This document shows, one piece after another, positions 50,300 through 58,969 of a DNA stretch of 64,000 nucleotides; within the stretch, counting starts at the first letter, position 1, and every line of letters starts with the position of its first letter. The notes beneath the pieces were generated by a model that had not been told where the DNA came from, ran no database searches, and worked only from the letters and a program-made list of their open reading frames with translations. The stretch is from Candidatus Hydrogenedentota bacterium (GTDB lineage: Bacteria > Hydrogenedentota > Hydrogenedentia > Hydrogenedentales > JAGMZX01), in NCBI GenBank assembly GCA_029556545.1, contig JAKQEQ010000187.1, forward strand, positions 1-64,000, written 5' to 3'. The position numbers and the translations under genes are program-made.

Positions 50300-52186
50300 T
50301 CAACGCGGCGCGGGGCGCACGCCGCGCAACGCCTCGCGCACCCGGTCCAGCACGTCCTGCCCGATCAGGTAAATCCCGTCGCGACCCGAGAGCATCGCGT
50401 AGCGGGTTCTCGGCTGCTCATGCGCGGGCGCGCCCACGAACAACGGACCCAGCGCGGCGACGTATCCGGGTTGTTCCGGCAGAATCACTTCCACAGTGAC
50501 GGTCAGCACGGGCCGGTCAAGACCGTAGACGGCGAGGTCTTCCGGCACGACGAGGTCGGCCTCGGCCTTCAGCGGCGAGAGGGCATCGAGCAACAGACGG
50601 GCATCGCTCTGGTTCTGCAGCACGTGGTCGGCGGGGAGCGCGACCTGCCATACGCCGGCGCGGTTCTCGATCACGACCTGACGGGCCTCGATCGCGATGG
50701 CGAGTTTCACCGCGTGCTCCTTCGAGAAGCGCATCAACTCGAAAGATTCGAGGTCGTCGCTCGAGCGCCGGATTGCCGCCAGCGCCTCCTCGGGCAAGAG
50801 CACCACCGCGCCGGTATCCTGCGTGGCGAAACAGGCGTCCCGTCCCTCGGGACCGCCCACGAAACCTATTTGCACCATGTCGCTCTCGCCCTCGAAGCCG
50901 AGCCAGAGCGCAACGTCGGGGTCGTTGAGGCCAAAGTCCTCGGGCGCGCCCACGGGAAAGTCGAGGGCGGTCATGCGCACCAATTCGCCGATCAGCGTCG
51001 AGACCGCGACCTGGTCCGTCTGATCTGCGGGTGGCGACACCAGCCGCCAGCCGAGGTCGGGGTCTTTTTGCAGAATGAACTCGTCTTCCCGCGAGACGTA
51101 TCGCAGCGCGTTCAGCCCGCGGACGGGGCGCGTGATGAGGCGCGCATCGCGGAAGTGCGTGCGCGTCAGGGGCAGGAAATTCACGAAGTACGGGTCAAGC
51201 AAGCAGACGGATTCCTGGTCCGCCCGCTTCGCGAACAGCCCGCCGTCGCCCGCGAGGTCCGCTGCGCCGAGGTAGAGGGTTTCCGCGGCATCGCCGTCGC
51301 CCGCGAGGGTGAGGCGCGCCCAACCGGGATTCAAACCGTAGTCGCTCAGGTCCTCCGGCTGATCCACGTAATGGTCGCCGGTCAGGTTGGGGAGTTCCTG
51401 AAGCAGGGCCGCGACGCGATCCTGGTCCGCAGGCGCTTCCACCGGTTCGACGACTTGCCAGGGACCCTCCGCCGTGTTGCGCACTACGGCCACGCGGCCC
51501 AGTTCCGTGCCTAGAGGCGGGGTTTCGCCCGGCGCCTCGTTTGCTGGATTCCCGCTTTCGCGGGAATGACGGAAAGCGGCGGGAGCCTCGCCTCGCCCGT
51601 CCCAGAGACGCGCGAACTCGATGCGGCGCACGGCGTCGGGCGCGAACGAGAATATGCGCCGGTCGCGCAAGTCCCTCAAAGACCGGTTCAACCGCAGAAA
51701 CGAGCGATCCGAGATGAGCACTACCGCTCCGTCATTGACGCGCGCGTAGCGGTTCACCTGTATAGGCTCCATCTTGCCGAAGGCGACGCTCAGACGCGCG
51801 GCGTCCGCCGTTTCCGCGCCGACGATCAGCGTCGGCGCATCGAGACCGAAGCGGGCCAGGTCGGCGGGGGCTTCGTCGATGATGCGCGCGCTCAGCAGCG
51901 CGGCCATGTTCGCGGCGAGGCCGTTCCATCGCGCCTGATCGGCGGGAATGCCGCCCAACGGTTCGGTTATGCGCCATGCGCCCGCGGCGTCCCGTTCCGC
52001 CGCGACGGTCGGCCCGTCCGCCGGGCGCACGGTGATTCTGCACACGTTTTCCGCCGTGAAATCCGCCAGCCGCCTTGCCTCGATGGTGCGGCGGACGGTC
52101 TCGATTTCGCGGCGGGTCAGCGCCCAGTAGGCCGCGCATAGGATCGCGAGCAATAGGGCCAGCACAATGGTCGCGCGGATGCTCAT
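50300..52186 (-). CDS. DUF4340 membrane-anchored protein of the Gld-type ABC operon
   Basis: 628 aa from ATG 52186, overlapping the GldG-like stop by four bases. One N-terminal membrane helix (about 7-24, ATIVLALLLAILCAAYWAL) and a long extracytoplasmic part with repeated beta-rich units (RRIEFAR..., ALRYVSREDEFILQKDPDLGWRLV, VKLAIAIEARQVVIENRAGVWQV) as in DUF4340 proteins, which are commonly encoded after gldG-type genes. A palindromic repeat that translates to RHSRESGNP interrupts residues about 205-213. Molecular role unknown; presumably a periplasmic partner of the ABC system. Confidence 0.85.
   Translation of the reverse strand: MSIRATIVLALLLAILCAAYWALTRREIETVRRTIEARRLADFTAENVCRITVRPADGPTVAAERDAAGAWRITEPLGGIPADQARWNGLAANMAALLSARIIDEAPADLARFGLDAPTLIVGAETADAARLSVAFGKMEPIQVNRYARVNDGAVVLISDRSFLRLNRSLRDLRDRRIFSFAPDAVRRIEFARLWDGRGEAPAAFRHSRESGNPANEAPGETPPLGTELGRVAVVRNTAEGPWQVVEPVEAPADQDRVAALLQELPNLTGDHYVDQPEDLSDYGLNPGWARLTLAGDGDAAETLYLGAADLAGDGGLFAKRADQESVCLLDPYFVNFLPLTRTHFRDARLITRPVRGLNALRYVSREDEFILQKDPDLGWRLVSPPADQTDQVAVSTLIGELVRMTALDFPVGAPEDFGLNDPDVALWLGFEGESDMVQIGFVGGPEGRDACFATQDTGAVVLLPEEALAAIRRSSDDLESFELMRFSKEHAVKLAIAIEARQVVIENRAGVWQVALPADHVLQNQSDARLLLDALSPLKAEADLVVPEDLAVYGLDRPVLTVTVEVILPEQPGYVAALGPLFVGAPAHEQPRTRYAMLSGRDGIYLIGQDVLDRVREALRGVRPAPR
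51548..51567. repeat. Palindromic repeat inside the DUF4340 gene
   Basis: ATTCCCGC-TTTC-GCGGGAAT, a perfect 8-bp-arm palindrome followed by GACGG. It resembles the intergenic palindromes that translate to RHSRESGNP in many bacterial genomes and, in arm sequence, the neisserial dRS3 repeat. Here it is in frame and keeps the gene open. Confidence 0.75.
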
Positions 52187-53877
52187 CGGTTTCTCCCGCG
52201 GACCAGGTAGATGATGCCGCCCGGCAGAAGGAGCAACTGTAACGCAAGCAGAATCGCAATCCACGTCACCGCGCGCTCCTGGGTGGGCGTCAACACGAGG
52301 GCGACGGCCGTCTTTCCCGAGGGCCGGATGGCGATCAGGTCTTCGCTCTGCGTGAGCCACGCCACGGCGTTCAGCAGGAAGTTCAGATTGCCGCCGGCCA
52401 CGGCGATTTGCGCGTTCGAGGCGAAGCCCTCATTCGCGACCACGACCAGCCGCGCCTCGCGCATTCGCTGCGTATCGCCCAGGGGCGTCTCGGTGGTCTT
52501 GCTCACCGCCACGGCGACGGGGAGCGGTCCGGCCCGTTCGCCTTTGTCGCGCTTCGCCTCGCCGGTCTTGGTGAACCCGGCGATGTCCTCCTCGGCCCAG
52601 TAGTTCGGGGTCGTGCGCAGCATGTCGGTCACGGCGACGCCGCGGGGCGCGGACTTGGCCTTGCCCGCGGTTCCCGCAGCATGGAGCAGCATCAATTGGT
52701 CGAAACTGCGCGTCAGGGCGTGTTGCGCGTTGTAGCATCCGTGGTAGACCCCGGGCGTCTCCTCTTCGAGCCCCTGGAACGGCCCCTGGTCCGCCGTCAA
52801 CTGGACGCGCACGCGATTCTGCGGCTCCTGCGTCACCTGGCGATCCTCGGGCACGGCCAGGATCAGGTCCGCACCCAGCGCGACGCCGTAGCGATCGGCA
52901 AGCCACGTGCGCAGCCGCTCGCCGCCCGAGGGCAGCCGCGCGAGCGCCCACGGCTCGACAAGCAGCAAGAGCCGCCCGCCGTGGTCGAGGTAAGCGTCTA
53001 TGGCCCCAAGTTCCTCGGGGTACAACTCGGCGGCGAGACCGTTAATGACCAGGAGGTCGCAGTCTTCGGGCACTTCCGGGTCCGACATCTTGATGGCGAC
53101 GGCCTCGGGCCGGTAAGACTCGCTTTTCAGAAACTGGTGCAGCAGCGACGCGCCATGGACCGGGTCTTCGTCGTTGATACCGCGCTCGCCGTGACCGGTC
53201 AGGAAGCACACCTTCGGCTCGGCGTCGCGCAACACGTTGATCAACGCGTTTGTGAAATCGCGCTCTTCGAGTCGCGGGCTGCCGCCCGTGAACCAGATTA
53301 CCTTCTGCCGCGCGCCGGACTTTACGACGACCGTCCCTTGCGGCGACAGGTGCGTGATGCCCATTTCGGTCAACGAGGCCTGGTCGATGTGGGGGTCAAG
53401 CATTTTCACCGTCAGGAGGTCGGTGTACTTGCGGCACGTATCCAGGAAGCGGAGCGTTTTTTTCTTGGATATTTGGGCGAGCTTGTCGTCGATGTCGGGA
53501 AAGAAGCAGATCGCCTCGACCTCGCGTGTCATGTTTTCGAGCACCTGCACCGTCTGTTCGGCCAACTCGCGGCGGCCTTCTTCGGTGAGGTCCCATGCGG
53601 CGTCCGGGTAGCGCGCGAACACGTAGGCCATGACGCACACGCCGAGGAAGATAGCGGACGCCACTACCGCGTTCACGGCGCCGACCGCGCGGCCCTCGAG
53701 CGCGGCGCGCCCGCCCGCGCCGATGAACGCGGCGGCAAGCCAGCCGACGGCGAGGATCAGGGCGAGGCCGAGGGTGACGTAGAGCCAGACCAGCGTACGC
53801 TCCCAGATCAGCACATTCGCGGCGACCAGGAACAGGAGCAGCGTCGCGCCGCCGAGTATGGTTTTCGCGCGCCGCAC
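52183..53877 (-). CDS. gldG: GldG-like ABC-associated membrane protein
   Basis: 564 aa from GTG 53877, which has GGAGG at 8 nt and lies just after the permease stop; the open frame extends 270 codons upstream but that is the permease gene in another frame. Three N-terminal membrane helices (about 6-24, 31-52, 65-88), a large extracytoplasmic domain of the GldG/ABC_transp_aux type (DLTEEGRRELAEQTVQVLEN, VCFLTGHGER, DLLVINGL, LLLLVEPWA), and a C-terminal helix (about 538-558). With GldA and GldF homologues it forms an ABC complex of uncertain substrate, needed for gliding in Flavobacterium; distant homologues occur in many non-gliding bacteria. Confidence 0.85.
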   Translation of the reverse strand: MRRAKTILGGATLLLFLVAANVLIWERTLVWLYVTLGLALILAVGWLAAAFIGAGGRAALEGRAVGAVNAVVASAIFLGVCVMAYVFARYPDAAWDLTEEGRRELAEQTVQVLENMTREVEAICFFPDIDDKLAQISKKKTLRFLDTCRKYTDLLTVKMLDPHIDQASLTEMGITHLSPQGTVVVKSGARQKVIWFTGGSPRLEERDFTNALINVLRDAEPKVCFLTGHGERGINDEDPVHGASLLHQFLKSESYRPEAVAIKMSDPEVPEDCDLLVINGLAAELYPEELGAIDAYLDHGGRLLLLVEPWALARLPSGGERLRTWLADRYGVALGADLILAVPEDRQVTQEPQNRVRVQLTADQGPFQGLEEETPGVYHGCYNAQHALTRSFDQLMLLHAAGTAGKAKSAPRGVAVTDMLRTTPNYWAEEDIAGFTKTGEAKRDKGERAGPLPVAVAVSKTTETPLGDTQRMREARLVVVANEGFASNAQIAVAGGNLNFLLNAVAWLTQSEDLIAIRPSGKTAVALVLTPTQERAVTWIAILLALQLLLLPGGIIYLVRGRNR

Positions 53878-53879
53878 GG

Positions 53880-54710
53880 TTACGCCCTCCAATTCCGGCT
53901 TTCGAGCGCGCGAAACGTCAGGAACAGAAAGAACGCGGCGAACAGGACGTGATAGACAACATCTTGCGGCCGCACCACGCCAAGGGTGAGTTCCTCGAGG
54001 TGCGCATCGGCGGCCAACTGCTGCAAGAGCGTGCGAATCACGCGGTAGCCCCCGATAAGTATCGGCTGCAACGGGCCGACGCCCTCGACGGCGATCTCCT
54101 GGGCTTCGGGCAGGTTCTCGGCCATGTTCCCCGCGAAGAAAAGGGCCATGATCAGGCCGAAGGTCACTGTTGCCGCCGTGATCTGCGTTCGTGTCAGGCA
54201 CGAGACGAAGAACCCGAGGCTCAGGAACGCCGCGCCCATGAGGAAGACGCCGACGAGGCCGCAGACTAGCGCCACGGGCTCGATATCCACGAAATAGGCC
54301 ACGATGGCCAGGTGAACGCCGACCACGAGCATCATGACCGCCAGCATCGCGAGGGCGGCGAGATACTTGCCGAATACGATTTCGCGGTCGCGCAGCGGGA
54401 GCGTGAAAAGTTGCTCGGCGGTGCCGCGATGCGTTTCCTCCGCCATGAGCCGCATCGTGATCAGCGGCGAGAGAAACACCACGATCATTCCGGCGAAAAC
54501 GAGGTAGGGATGCAGGAAGAACTCCCCGAAATCGGGTACGGTCGTGAAGCCGTAATCCGTGGGCGCCTGGGACATGCGCGCGTATTCGAGCAACAGCGCG
54601 CGGAAGCCCAGACCGGCGATCAGCGCGAAGATGCCGCACACGACGTAACCGATGGGCGTGAGGAAATACGCGGCGAATTCGCGCTTGCAGATAGCCCACG
54701 TGTTGATCAT
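53880..54710 (-). CDS. gldF: GldF-like ABC-2 permease
   Basis: 276 aa from ATG 54710 (MINTWAICKREFAAYFLTPIGYVV), overlapping the ATPase stop by four bases. Six predicted membrane helices; the segment RLMAEETHRGTAEQLFTLPLRDREIVFGKYLAAL is typical of ABC-2/GldF permeases, written here with positions about 86-118. Partner of the ATPase and the GldG-like protein. Confidence 0.9.
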   Translation of the reverse strand: MINTWAICKREFAAYFLTPIGYVVCGIFALIAGLGFRALLLEYARMSQAPTDYGFTTVPDFGEFFLHPYLVFAGMIVVFLSPLITMRLMAEETHRGTAEQLFTLPLRDREIVFGKYLAALAMLAVMMLVVGVHLAIVAYFVDIEPVALVCGLVGVFLMGAAFLSLGFFVSCLTRTQITAATVTFGLIMALFFAGNMAENLPEAQEIAVEGVGPLQPILIGGYRVIRTLLQQLAADAHLEELTLGVVRPQDVVYHVLFAAFFLFLTFRALESRNWRA

Positions 54711-55417
54711 GCCGCGGCGTCCCCGCTCACCGCGCGCAGGAACAGGTCTTCGAGGGATGGGCCCGCCGCGTCGACGCGGTGTTCCGCCGCGATACGCCCC
54801 TGATGAATAATGATCACGCGCTCGCAAATCATCGCGACCTCGGGCAGGATGTGCGTGCTGAGCAGCACCGTATGCTCGGGCGCCAGCGCCTTGATCAGCT
54901 TGCGTACTTCGATGATCTGCCGGGGATCGAGGCCGACCGTCGGTTCGTCGAGGATAAGGACGGGCGGATTGGCCACGAGCGCCTGCGCCAGACCGACGCG
55001 CTGCCGGTAACCCTTCGATAAGTTGCGGATCAGCCGCCCCGCCATCTCGTCCACGCCGCAGCGCGCCATGACGCGCGCGACTTCCGCCCGCCGGATGCCG
55101 CGCCCAACGCCCTTCACCTCAGCCACGTAGCGGAGAAATGCCGCCACGGTCATTTCCTCGTAGAGCGGCACGCGCTCGGGCAAATATCCGACGCGGCGCT
55201 TCACTTCAAGCGGTCGCGCGTGGACTTCGTAGCCCGCGACCGTCGCGCGGCCCCGCGTCGCGGGCGCGAAGCCGGTGAGGATGCGCATGGTCGTGGTCTT
55301 GCCCGCGCCGTTCGGCCCGAGAAACCCCACGATCTCGCCGGGCGCCATGCGGAACGTCACGTCCTCGATGGCCGCCACCGCGCCGTAATGTTTGGTCAAC
55401 CCTTCGACTTCGATCAC
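54707..55417 (-). CDS. gldA: GldA-like ABC transporter ATPase
   Basis: 236 aa from GTG 55417 (reading MIEVEGLTKHYGAVAAIEDV) with GGAG at 9 nt; a TTG 36 nt upstream is less likely. Walker A GPNGAGKT at 34-41, Q-loop region VGYLPERVPLY, signature LSKGYRQR at about 132-139, Walker B VLILDEPT at about 152-159, and switch His in LLSTH. All catalytic motifs are intact. The YLPE-x-PLYEEMTV segment is typical of GldA/ABC-2 ATPases. First gene of the operon; no clear promoter was found in the 165 bp before it. Confidence 0.93.
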   Translation of the reverse strand: MIEVEGLTKHYGAVAAIEDVTFRMAPGEIVGFLGPNGAGKTTTMRILTGFAPATRGRATVAGYEVHARPLEVKRRVGYLPERVPLYEEMTVAAFLRYVAEVKGVGRGIRRAEVARVMARCGVDEMAGRLIRNLSKGYRQRVGLAQALVANPPVLILDEPTVGLDPRQIIEVRKLIKALAPEHTVLLSTHILPEVAMICERVIIIHQGRIAAEHRVDAAGPSLEDLFLRAVSGDAAA

Positions 55418-55582
55418 CCCGTCGTTTCTCCTGTATCGCGGCACTGGAGACAACGCCCACCCTTCAGCAACCGATGACGCCGTTCCGCCGCGATGCCGCA
55501 GTCTACCAGTGAGTAACGGGGATGCGCCACCTGCATGCCGTGACTTGCGGCTTAGGGGGCGAGTACGAGGGCGGGGGCGAGT

Positions 55583-57301
55583 CTAGGGGAGCGAGGCGCG
55601 TTCCCAGGCGTAAGCGGTGCTCGATCGCAAGTAGTTGGCGGGAACGAACCAGACCAGGACGCGCCGACCTTCGAGGTACGCTACGCCTTGCTCGGCCAGT
55701 TTCTTCGGAATACCGGGGCCGGGTTCTTCCACAGGCAGGACGGAGACGGGGAACCGCAGTTCCTTCGAGAGGTGCGCGGTGAGCGAGGCGGCGTCTTCTT
55801 CAAACAGGCGCGCCACGTCGCCGGCGAGCAGGATGGGCGAATCAGGCGGCGGCGTGAAGGGCTGTCCCGTCGCGTCCCTCACGGCGACGACGGCCTCCAC
55901 CTCGTCCACGAAATCCGCCTGCTGCTCCGTGTCCAGTCCGCCAAGGAGCGCGCCACGCCAGGACACGTTCCTGCCGACGGTCTGGTATTCGGGGCGCGGC
56001 GCGGCGGGGTCCCGTAAGAAGGCGTATCGTTCGAGACGGGGCGCCAGCGCGCGCGCCATATGCCGGACCGCCGCGTTCGAACAGCGCGTCTCGGTGCGAA
56101 AGTAGATGGTGTCGTCCTGTTCGCGTTGCTCGCGGAAGACACCTCCCAAGTCGAGCACCTCGACGTCCATTTCGGACAGGGTTTGCATCAGCTTGGCAAG
56201 CTGGGGCGTCACGTCGAGGTCCGGCGCCGTACCGGGTACGAGCTTGTCGGGGTACATCTCGCCGCGCGCGGGGACGGCAACAAGAATCAGGTCGATGCCC
56301 CGATTGCTTAGTACGCGATCAAGATCGACGATCCCCGCGCAGGCGTCGAAGTACGTCCCCTCTTTCTGATACACCAATTCGCGTTCAAGGAGATACAGCG
56401 TATCGAATCGGGAGAAGAGATACCCATCCTCGCCCAGCATGATGTCGCTGCCCGCATCCTTCAGAAGGTCCAGGGTTTCTTGCAGTCCTTGCCGGAACGG
56501 CACGACCTGCTCCCGCCATGCCGCGTACCCCTGCCGCGCATTGACCAGGTCTTTGATCCGGCGCAATTGGCCGTCCACCTGTAGCCGCCGGACGTCACGA
56601 TCGGCCAGTGTCGCGCGGACGGCCGGCGCGCGGTCCTCGGGCACTTCGAGCAGACGCCATTCATGCCAGGTTATGGACGCGGGCAGACGTGACGCCACCA
56701 CGAGCAGGGACGCGATCACGGCGGTCCCGCCCCGTTGCGTCACGAAATGGCCGATGTATCGCGCGAGCCCGACGCCGCCCGCGACAAACACGGCGCACGG
56801 CGCGATCTCGATAGCATTGCCCGCCTCGTCCGCCTCGAAGACGCCCAGCCCCGCCAGCACGCCGGCATCGCCGTTCGCCAGGGCCTCGATGCGGTAGAGC
56901 GTTTCCGGCTTCAGCCCGTGCGCTTCCGTGCGGAAACGAACTTCGAGCCCCGCCGTCACATCCGGTTTCTCCCACGTCTGCAGCGCCGCGAAATCCGACC
57001 CGCCCGCCGCCGGCGCGCCGGGCGTGCGACGCACCTCGGAAAAACCGCCCGCGGGGACGTGAAAGCCGGACGGCGCGGTCGCGCCGGCCCAGAACTCGCG
57101 AAAGTCGCCATTTTCGATAAGGGGCGCTTCCACCGGCGCAGCGACCGCCGGAGCGACGCTGACCACACGCATCGTCCCCGGCGTCACGTCGTCCGGCGTC
57201 GGCGCGGGCGACTTGCCGCAGCCCACGAGCAGGCACGCCCCAAGACCGAGGCACCACGCCGCCGACGACGCATGACGACGCCATCGGGTCCGCAGACACA
57301 T
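55583..57301 (-). CDS. Lipoprotein with degenerate AlgX/AlgJ-type SGNH domain
   Basis: 572 aa from ATG 57301 (GGAG at 11 nt). Lipobox LVGC with Cys28. Residues about 45-215 may be a carbohydrate-binding-like beta domain (LIENGDFREFW). From about 275 the protein follows the AlgX/AlgJ SGNH layout, with GEDGYLF, VLSNRGIDLILVAVPARGEMYPDKL and a terminal region AEHL/PVDV-like. But the expected nucleophile motif GDS reads GDV (ILLAGDVARLF), and the Asp-x-His-Trp segment reads ETRC (YFRTETRCSNAA). I infer a pseudoenzyme that may still bind polysaccharide or scaffold an acetylation complex. No MBOAT acetyltransferase gene is nearby. Confidence 0.7.
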   Translation of the reverse strand: MCLRTRWRRHASSAAWCLGLGACLLVGCGKSPAPTPDDVTPGTMRVVSVAPAVAAPVEAPLIENGDFREFWAGATAPSGFHVPAGGFSEVRRTPGAPAAGGSDFAALQTWEKPDVTAGLEVRFRTEAHGLKPETLYRIEALANGDAGVLAGLGVFEADEAGNAIEIAPCAVFVAGGVGLARYIGHFVTQRGGTAVIASLLVVASRLPASITWHEWRLLEVPEDRAPAVRATLADRDVRRLQVDGQLRRIKDLVNARQGYAAWREQVVPFRQGLQETLDLLKDAGSDIMLGEDGYLFSRFDTLYLLERELVYQKEGTYFDACAGIVDLDRVLSNRGIDLILVAVPARGEMYPDKLVPGTAPDLDVTPQLAKLMQTLSEMDVEVLDLGGVFREQREQDDTIYFRTETRCSNAAVRHMARALAPRLERYAFLRDPAAPRPEYQTVGRNVSWRGALLGGLDTEQQADFVDEVEAVVAVRDATGQPFTPPPDSPILLAGDVARLFEEDAASLTAHLSKELRFPVSVLPVEEPGPGIPKKLAEQGVAYLEGRRVLVWFVPANYLRSSTAYAWERASLP

Positions 57302-57437
57302 TGTCTGTTCTCCGTCCACGTTCGGCACGACGCCGCGCTCGGGGGCAGCCCGGACAGCGTCGCCGTACCCGCCTCAGAATAACAAAGCGGGTCGGAGTGA
57401 GGGAAACCGCACCGGCGGCCCCGACGTCGGATGAATC

Positions 57438-57464
57438 GGACGGATCAGACGGATCGGACGGATC
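57438..57464. repeat. 9-mer tandem repeat (GGACGGATC), three units
   Basis: GGACGGATC, AGACGGATC, GGACGGATC in series; same motif as at 50243-50278. Confidence 0.75.
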
Positions 57465-57555
57465 GGCGGCGTGTCCGGGTCCCGGTGGACGCGACTGATC
57501 ATGTGCTCGGGTTTCGATTCGGTTCCCTTGTCTTCTTCAGTCCTCCCCCCTCGAT

Positions 57556-57581
57556 GGAACCTCCAGCCGCATCTGGTGTTA
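57556..57581 (+). promoter_or_regulatory. Possible ECF-type promoter for the stress operon
   Basis: GGAACC (57556-57561) is followed after about 15 bp by GTGTTA. GGAAC is the usual -35 of ECF sigma factors, which often activate their own operon. The -10 is not distinctive, and the site is 165 nt before the sigma start, so this is only a candidate. Confidence 0.25.
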
Positions 57582-57746
57582 CACAAGACGAACATGCGCA
57601 AGGCGGCAGGGATCATGACGGATACATGGTTCAGAAAGGCCGGAGACGGGTTCGCCGGAGCGGGCCGCGCTGGGCTACACTCCGAGGCGGCCCCACTGGA
57701 GCGCGCCTTCGCCTCCGGAAACCCGGACCACGGAGCAACAACGCCG

Positions 57747-58313
57747 ATGCCGCCTTCGAGCGACTGGGACCTCGTCGCCCGCGCGCAGCGCGGGGAACTC
57801 GAGGCCTTCGCGGAGATCGTGCGCCGCTACGAAAGGCCCGTGGTCCACTTCTGCCTGCGCATGGTGGGGTCCGAACAGGACGCGGAGGACCTCGCGCAGG
57901 AAAGTTTCATCCGATTGCACCGGTACCTTGCGCGGCTCACGCCGCGCGCCAGCTTCTCGACCGCGCTCTTCGGCATCGCGCGCAACCTGACGCTGAATCA
58001 TCTCCGGGACGCGCGCCGGCGCGGTCAAGACCGGGCGCAGCCGCTCGATCAGGCGCCGCTGGCCGACCCGGCGCAGCCGCCGCCGGACGCGCACGCGCGC
58101 TTGCGGGAAACGGAGTTGCTGGTCACGCGGGCGATCGAGGCGCTGGCCCCGGACCACCGGGAAGTGCTGCTCCTGCGCGAACTCCAGGGACTGGACTACG
58201 CGAGTATCGCAAAGATTGTGAGGTGCCGCCGGGGCACCGTGAAAAGCCGCATCGCCCGGGCGCGCGAGCAGTTGCGCCTGCGCCTGGCGGAGGCTGGAGT
58301 CGAGTGGCCATGA
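57747..58313 (+). CDS. ECF-family RNA polymerase sigma factor
   Basis: 188 aa from ATG 57747 (MPPSSDWDLVARAQRGELEA) with GGAG 12 nt before. Region 2 is at about 6-85 (FAEIVRRYERPVVHFCLRMV, DAEDLAQESFIRLHRYL) and region 4 at about 125-180 (ALAPDHREVLLLRELQGLDY, VKSRIARAREQLR). There is no region 1 or 3. Its stop overlaps the next start as ATGA, which is the usual arrangement with an anti-sigma factor. It probably controls an envelope response that includes the downstream CpxP-like protein. The open frame continues upstream to 57471, but that part has no sigma similarity. Confidence 0.93.
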   Translation: MPPSSDWDLVARAQRGELEAFAEIVRRYERPVVHFCLRMVGSEQDAEDLAQESFIRLHRYLARLTPRASFSTALFGIARNLTLNHLRDARRRGQDRAQPLDQAPLADPAQPPPDAHARLRETELLVTRAIEALAPDHREVLLLRELQGLDYASIAKIVRCRRGTVKSRIARAREQLRLRLAEAGVEWP

Positions 58314-58969
58314 GAAACGAACAACGAGCATTCGAGGAGTTGTCCGCATATCTGGACGGCGAGGCGCGCCGGCCGGAGCGCGTGGCGGAACGTCTCGCCC
58401 ACGATCCCGCCTATGCGCGCGAGGCCGCGGCGCTGCGGCGCCTGTCCGAGCAGGTGCGCGCGTTGCCCGCGCCCGCGCCGCGCCCCGATTTCGTCGCGCG
58501 GGTCTTGTCGGGCGCGCAAGCGACGCTGGCGCGACCGGCGCGCATCATGGTGTTCTGGAAACCAGCGCTGGCGTTGGCCGCGACGGTGATTATCGTGCTC
58601 GGCGCGGTGCTTTATGCCCGCGTGCCCGACACTGCGGCGCCCGTCGAGCAGCCCGCGGCGGCGGCCCCGGTAGTCCTGGCACGCTGGGAAAACGACGAAG
58701 AGATTGTGGACGCACTCGCGCAATTGGCGGAAGCCGGCGCGGACCTCTCGTTCTTCGAGCCGGTCCCCTTTGCGCCGGAGCCGCCGGACGAATCGCTCGC
58801 CGCGACGATTCTCGAATCGGTAGTCGCCGCGGCGTGGGACATAGACGCCGTATCGCCTTACGCAGACGCGCGCGACACCGAAGCATTGATCGAGTCGCTG
58901 GACGCGACCGATACGAATACGTTGCGGGAGTTGATGGGCAACTCCGCAAATGGAGGACGCAGGTCATGA
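58310..58969 (+). CDS. Membrane anti-sigma factor
   Basis: 219 aa. Residues 1-55 form an anti-sigma N-terminal helical domain (FEELSAYLDGEARRPERVAE) without a HxxxCxxC zinc motif. A membrane helix spans about 83-103 (WKPALALAATVIIVLGAVLY). Residues about 104-219 are acidic and extracytoplasmic. Overlaps both neighbours by four bases. It should hold the sigma factor at the membrane until an envelope signal releases it. Confidence 0.85.
   Translation: MRNEQRAFEELSAYLDGEARRPERVAERLAHDPAYAREAAALRRLSEQVRALPAPAPRPDFVARVLSGAQATLARPARIMVFWKPALALAATVIIVLGAVLYARVPDTAAPVEQPAAAAPVVLARWENDEEIVDALAQLAEAGADLSFFEPVPFAPEPPDESLAATILESVVAAAWDIDAVSPYADARDTEALIESLDATDTNTLRELMGNSANGGRRS

Larger units (their letters stand above)
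57302..57746. other. 445-bp divergent intergenic region
   Basis: Lies between the minus-strand lipoprotein and the plus-strand sigma factor gene. It holds the 9-mer repeat array at 57438-57464 and a possible ECF-type promoter at 57556-57581. Open frames run through it but have no coding signature I recognise. No convincing sigma70 promoter was found for either side. Confidence 0.55.

Noticed and set aside
55417-55453. Earlier TTG start for the GldA-like ATPase
   Set aside because: GTG 55417 has a better ribosome binding site and gives the normal family N-terminus.
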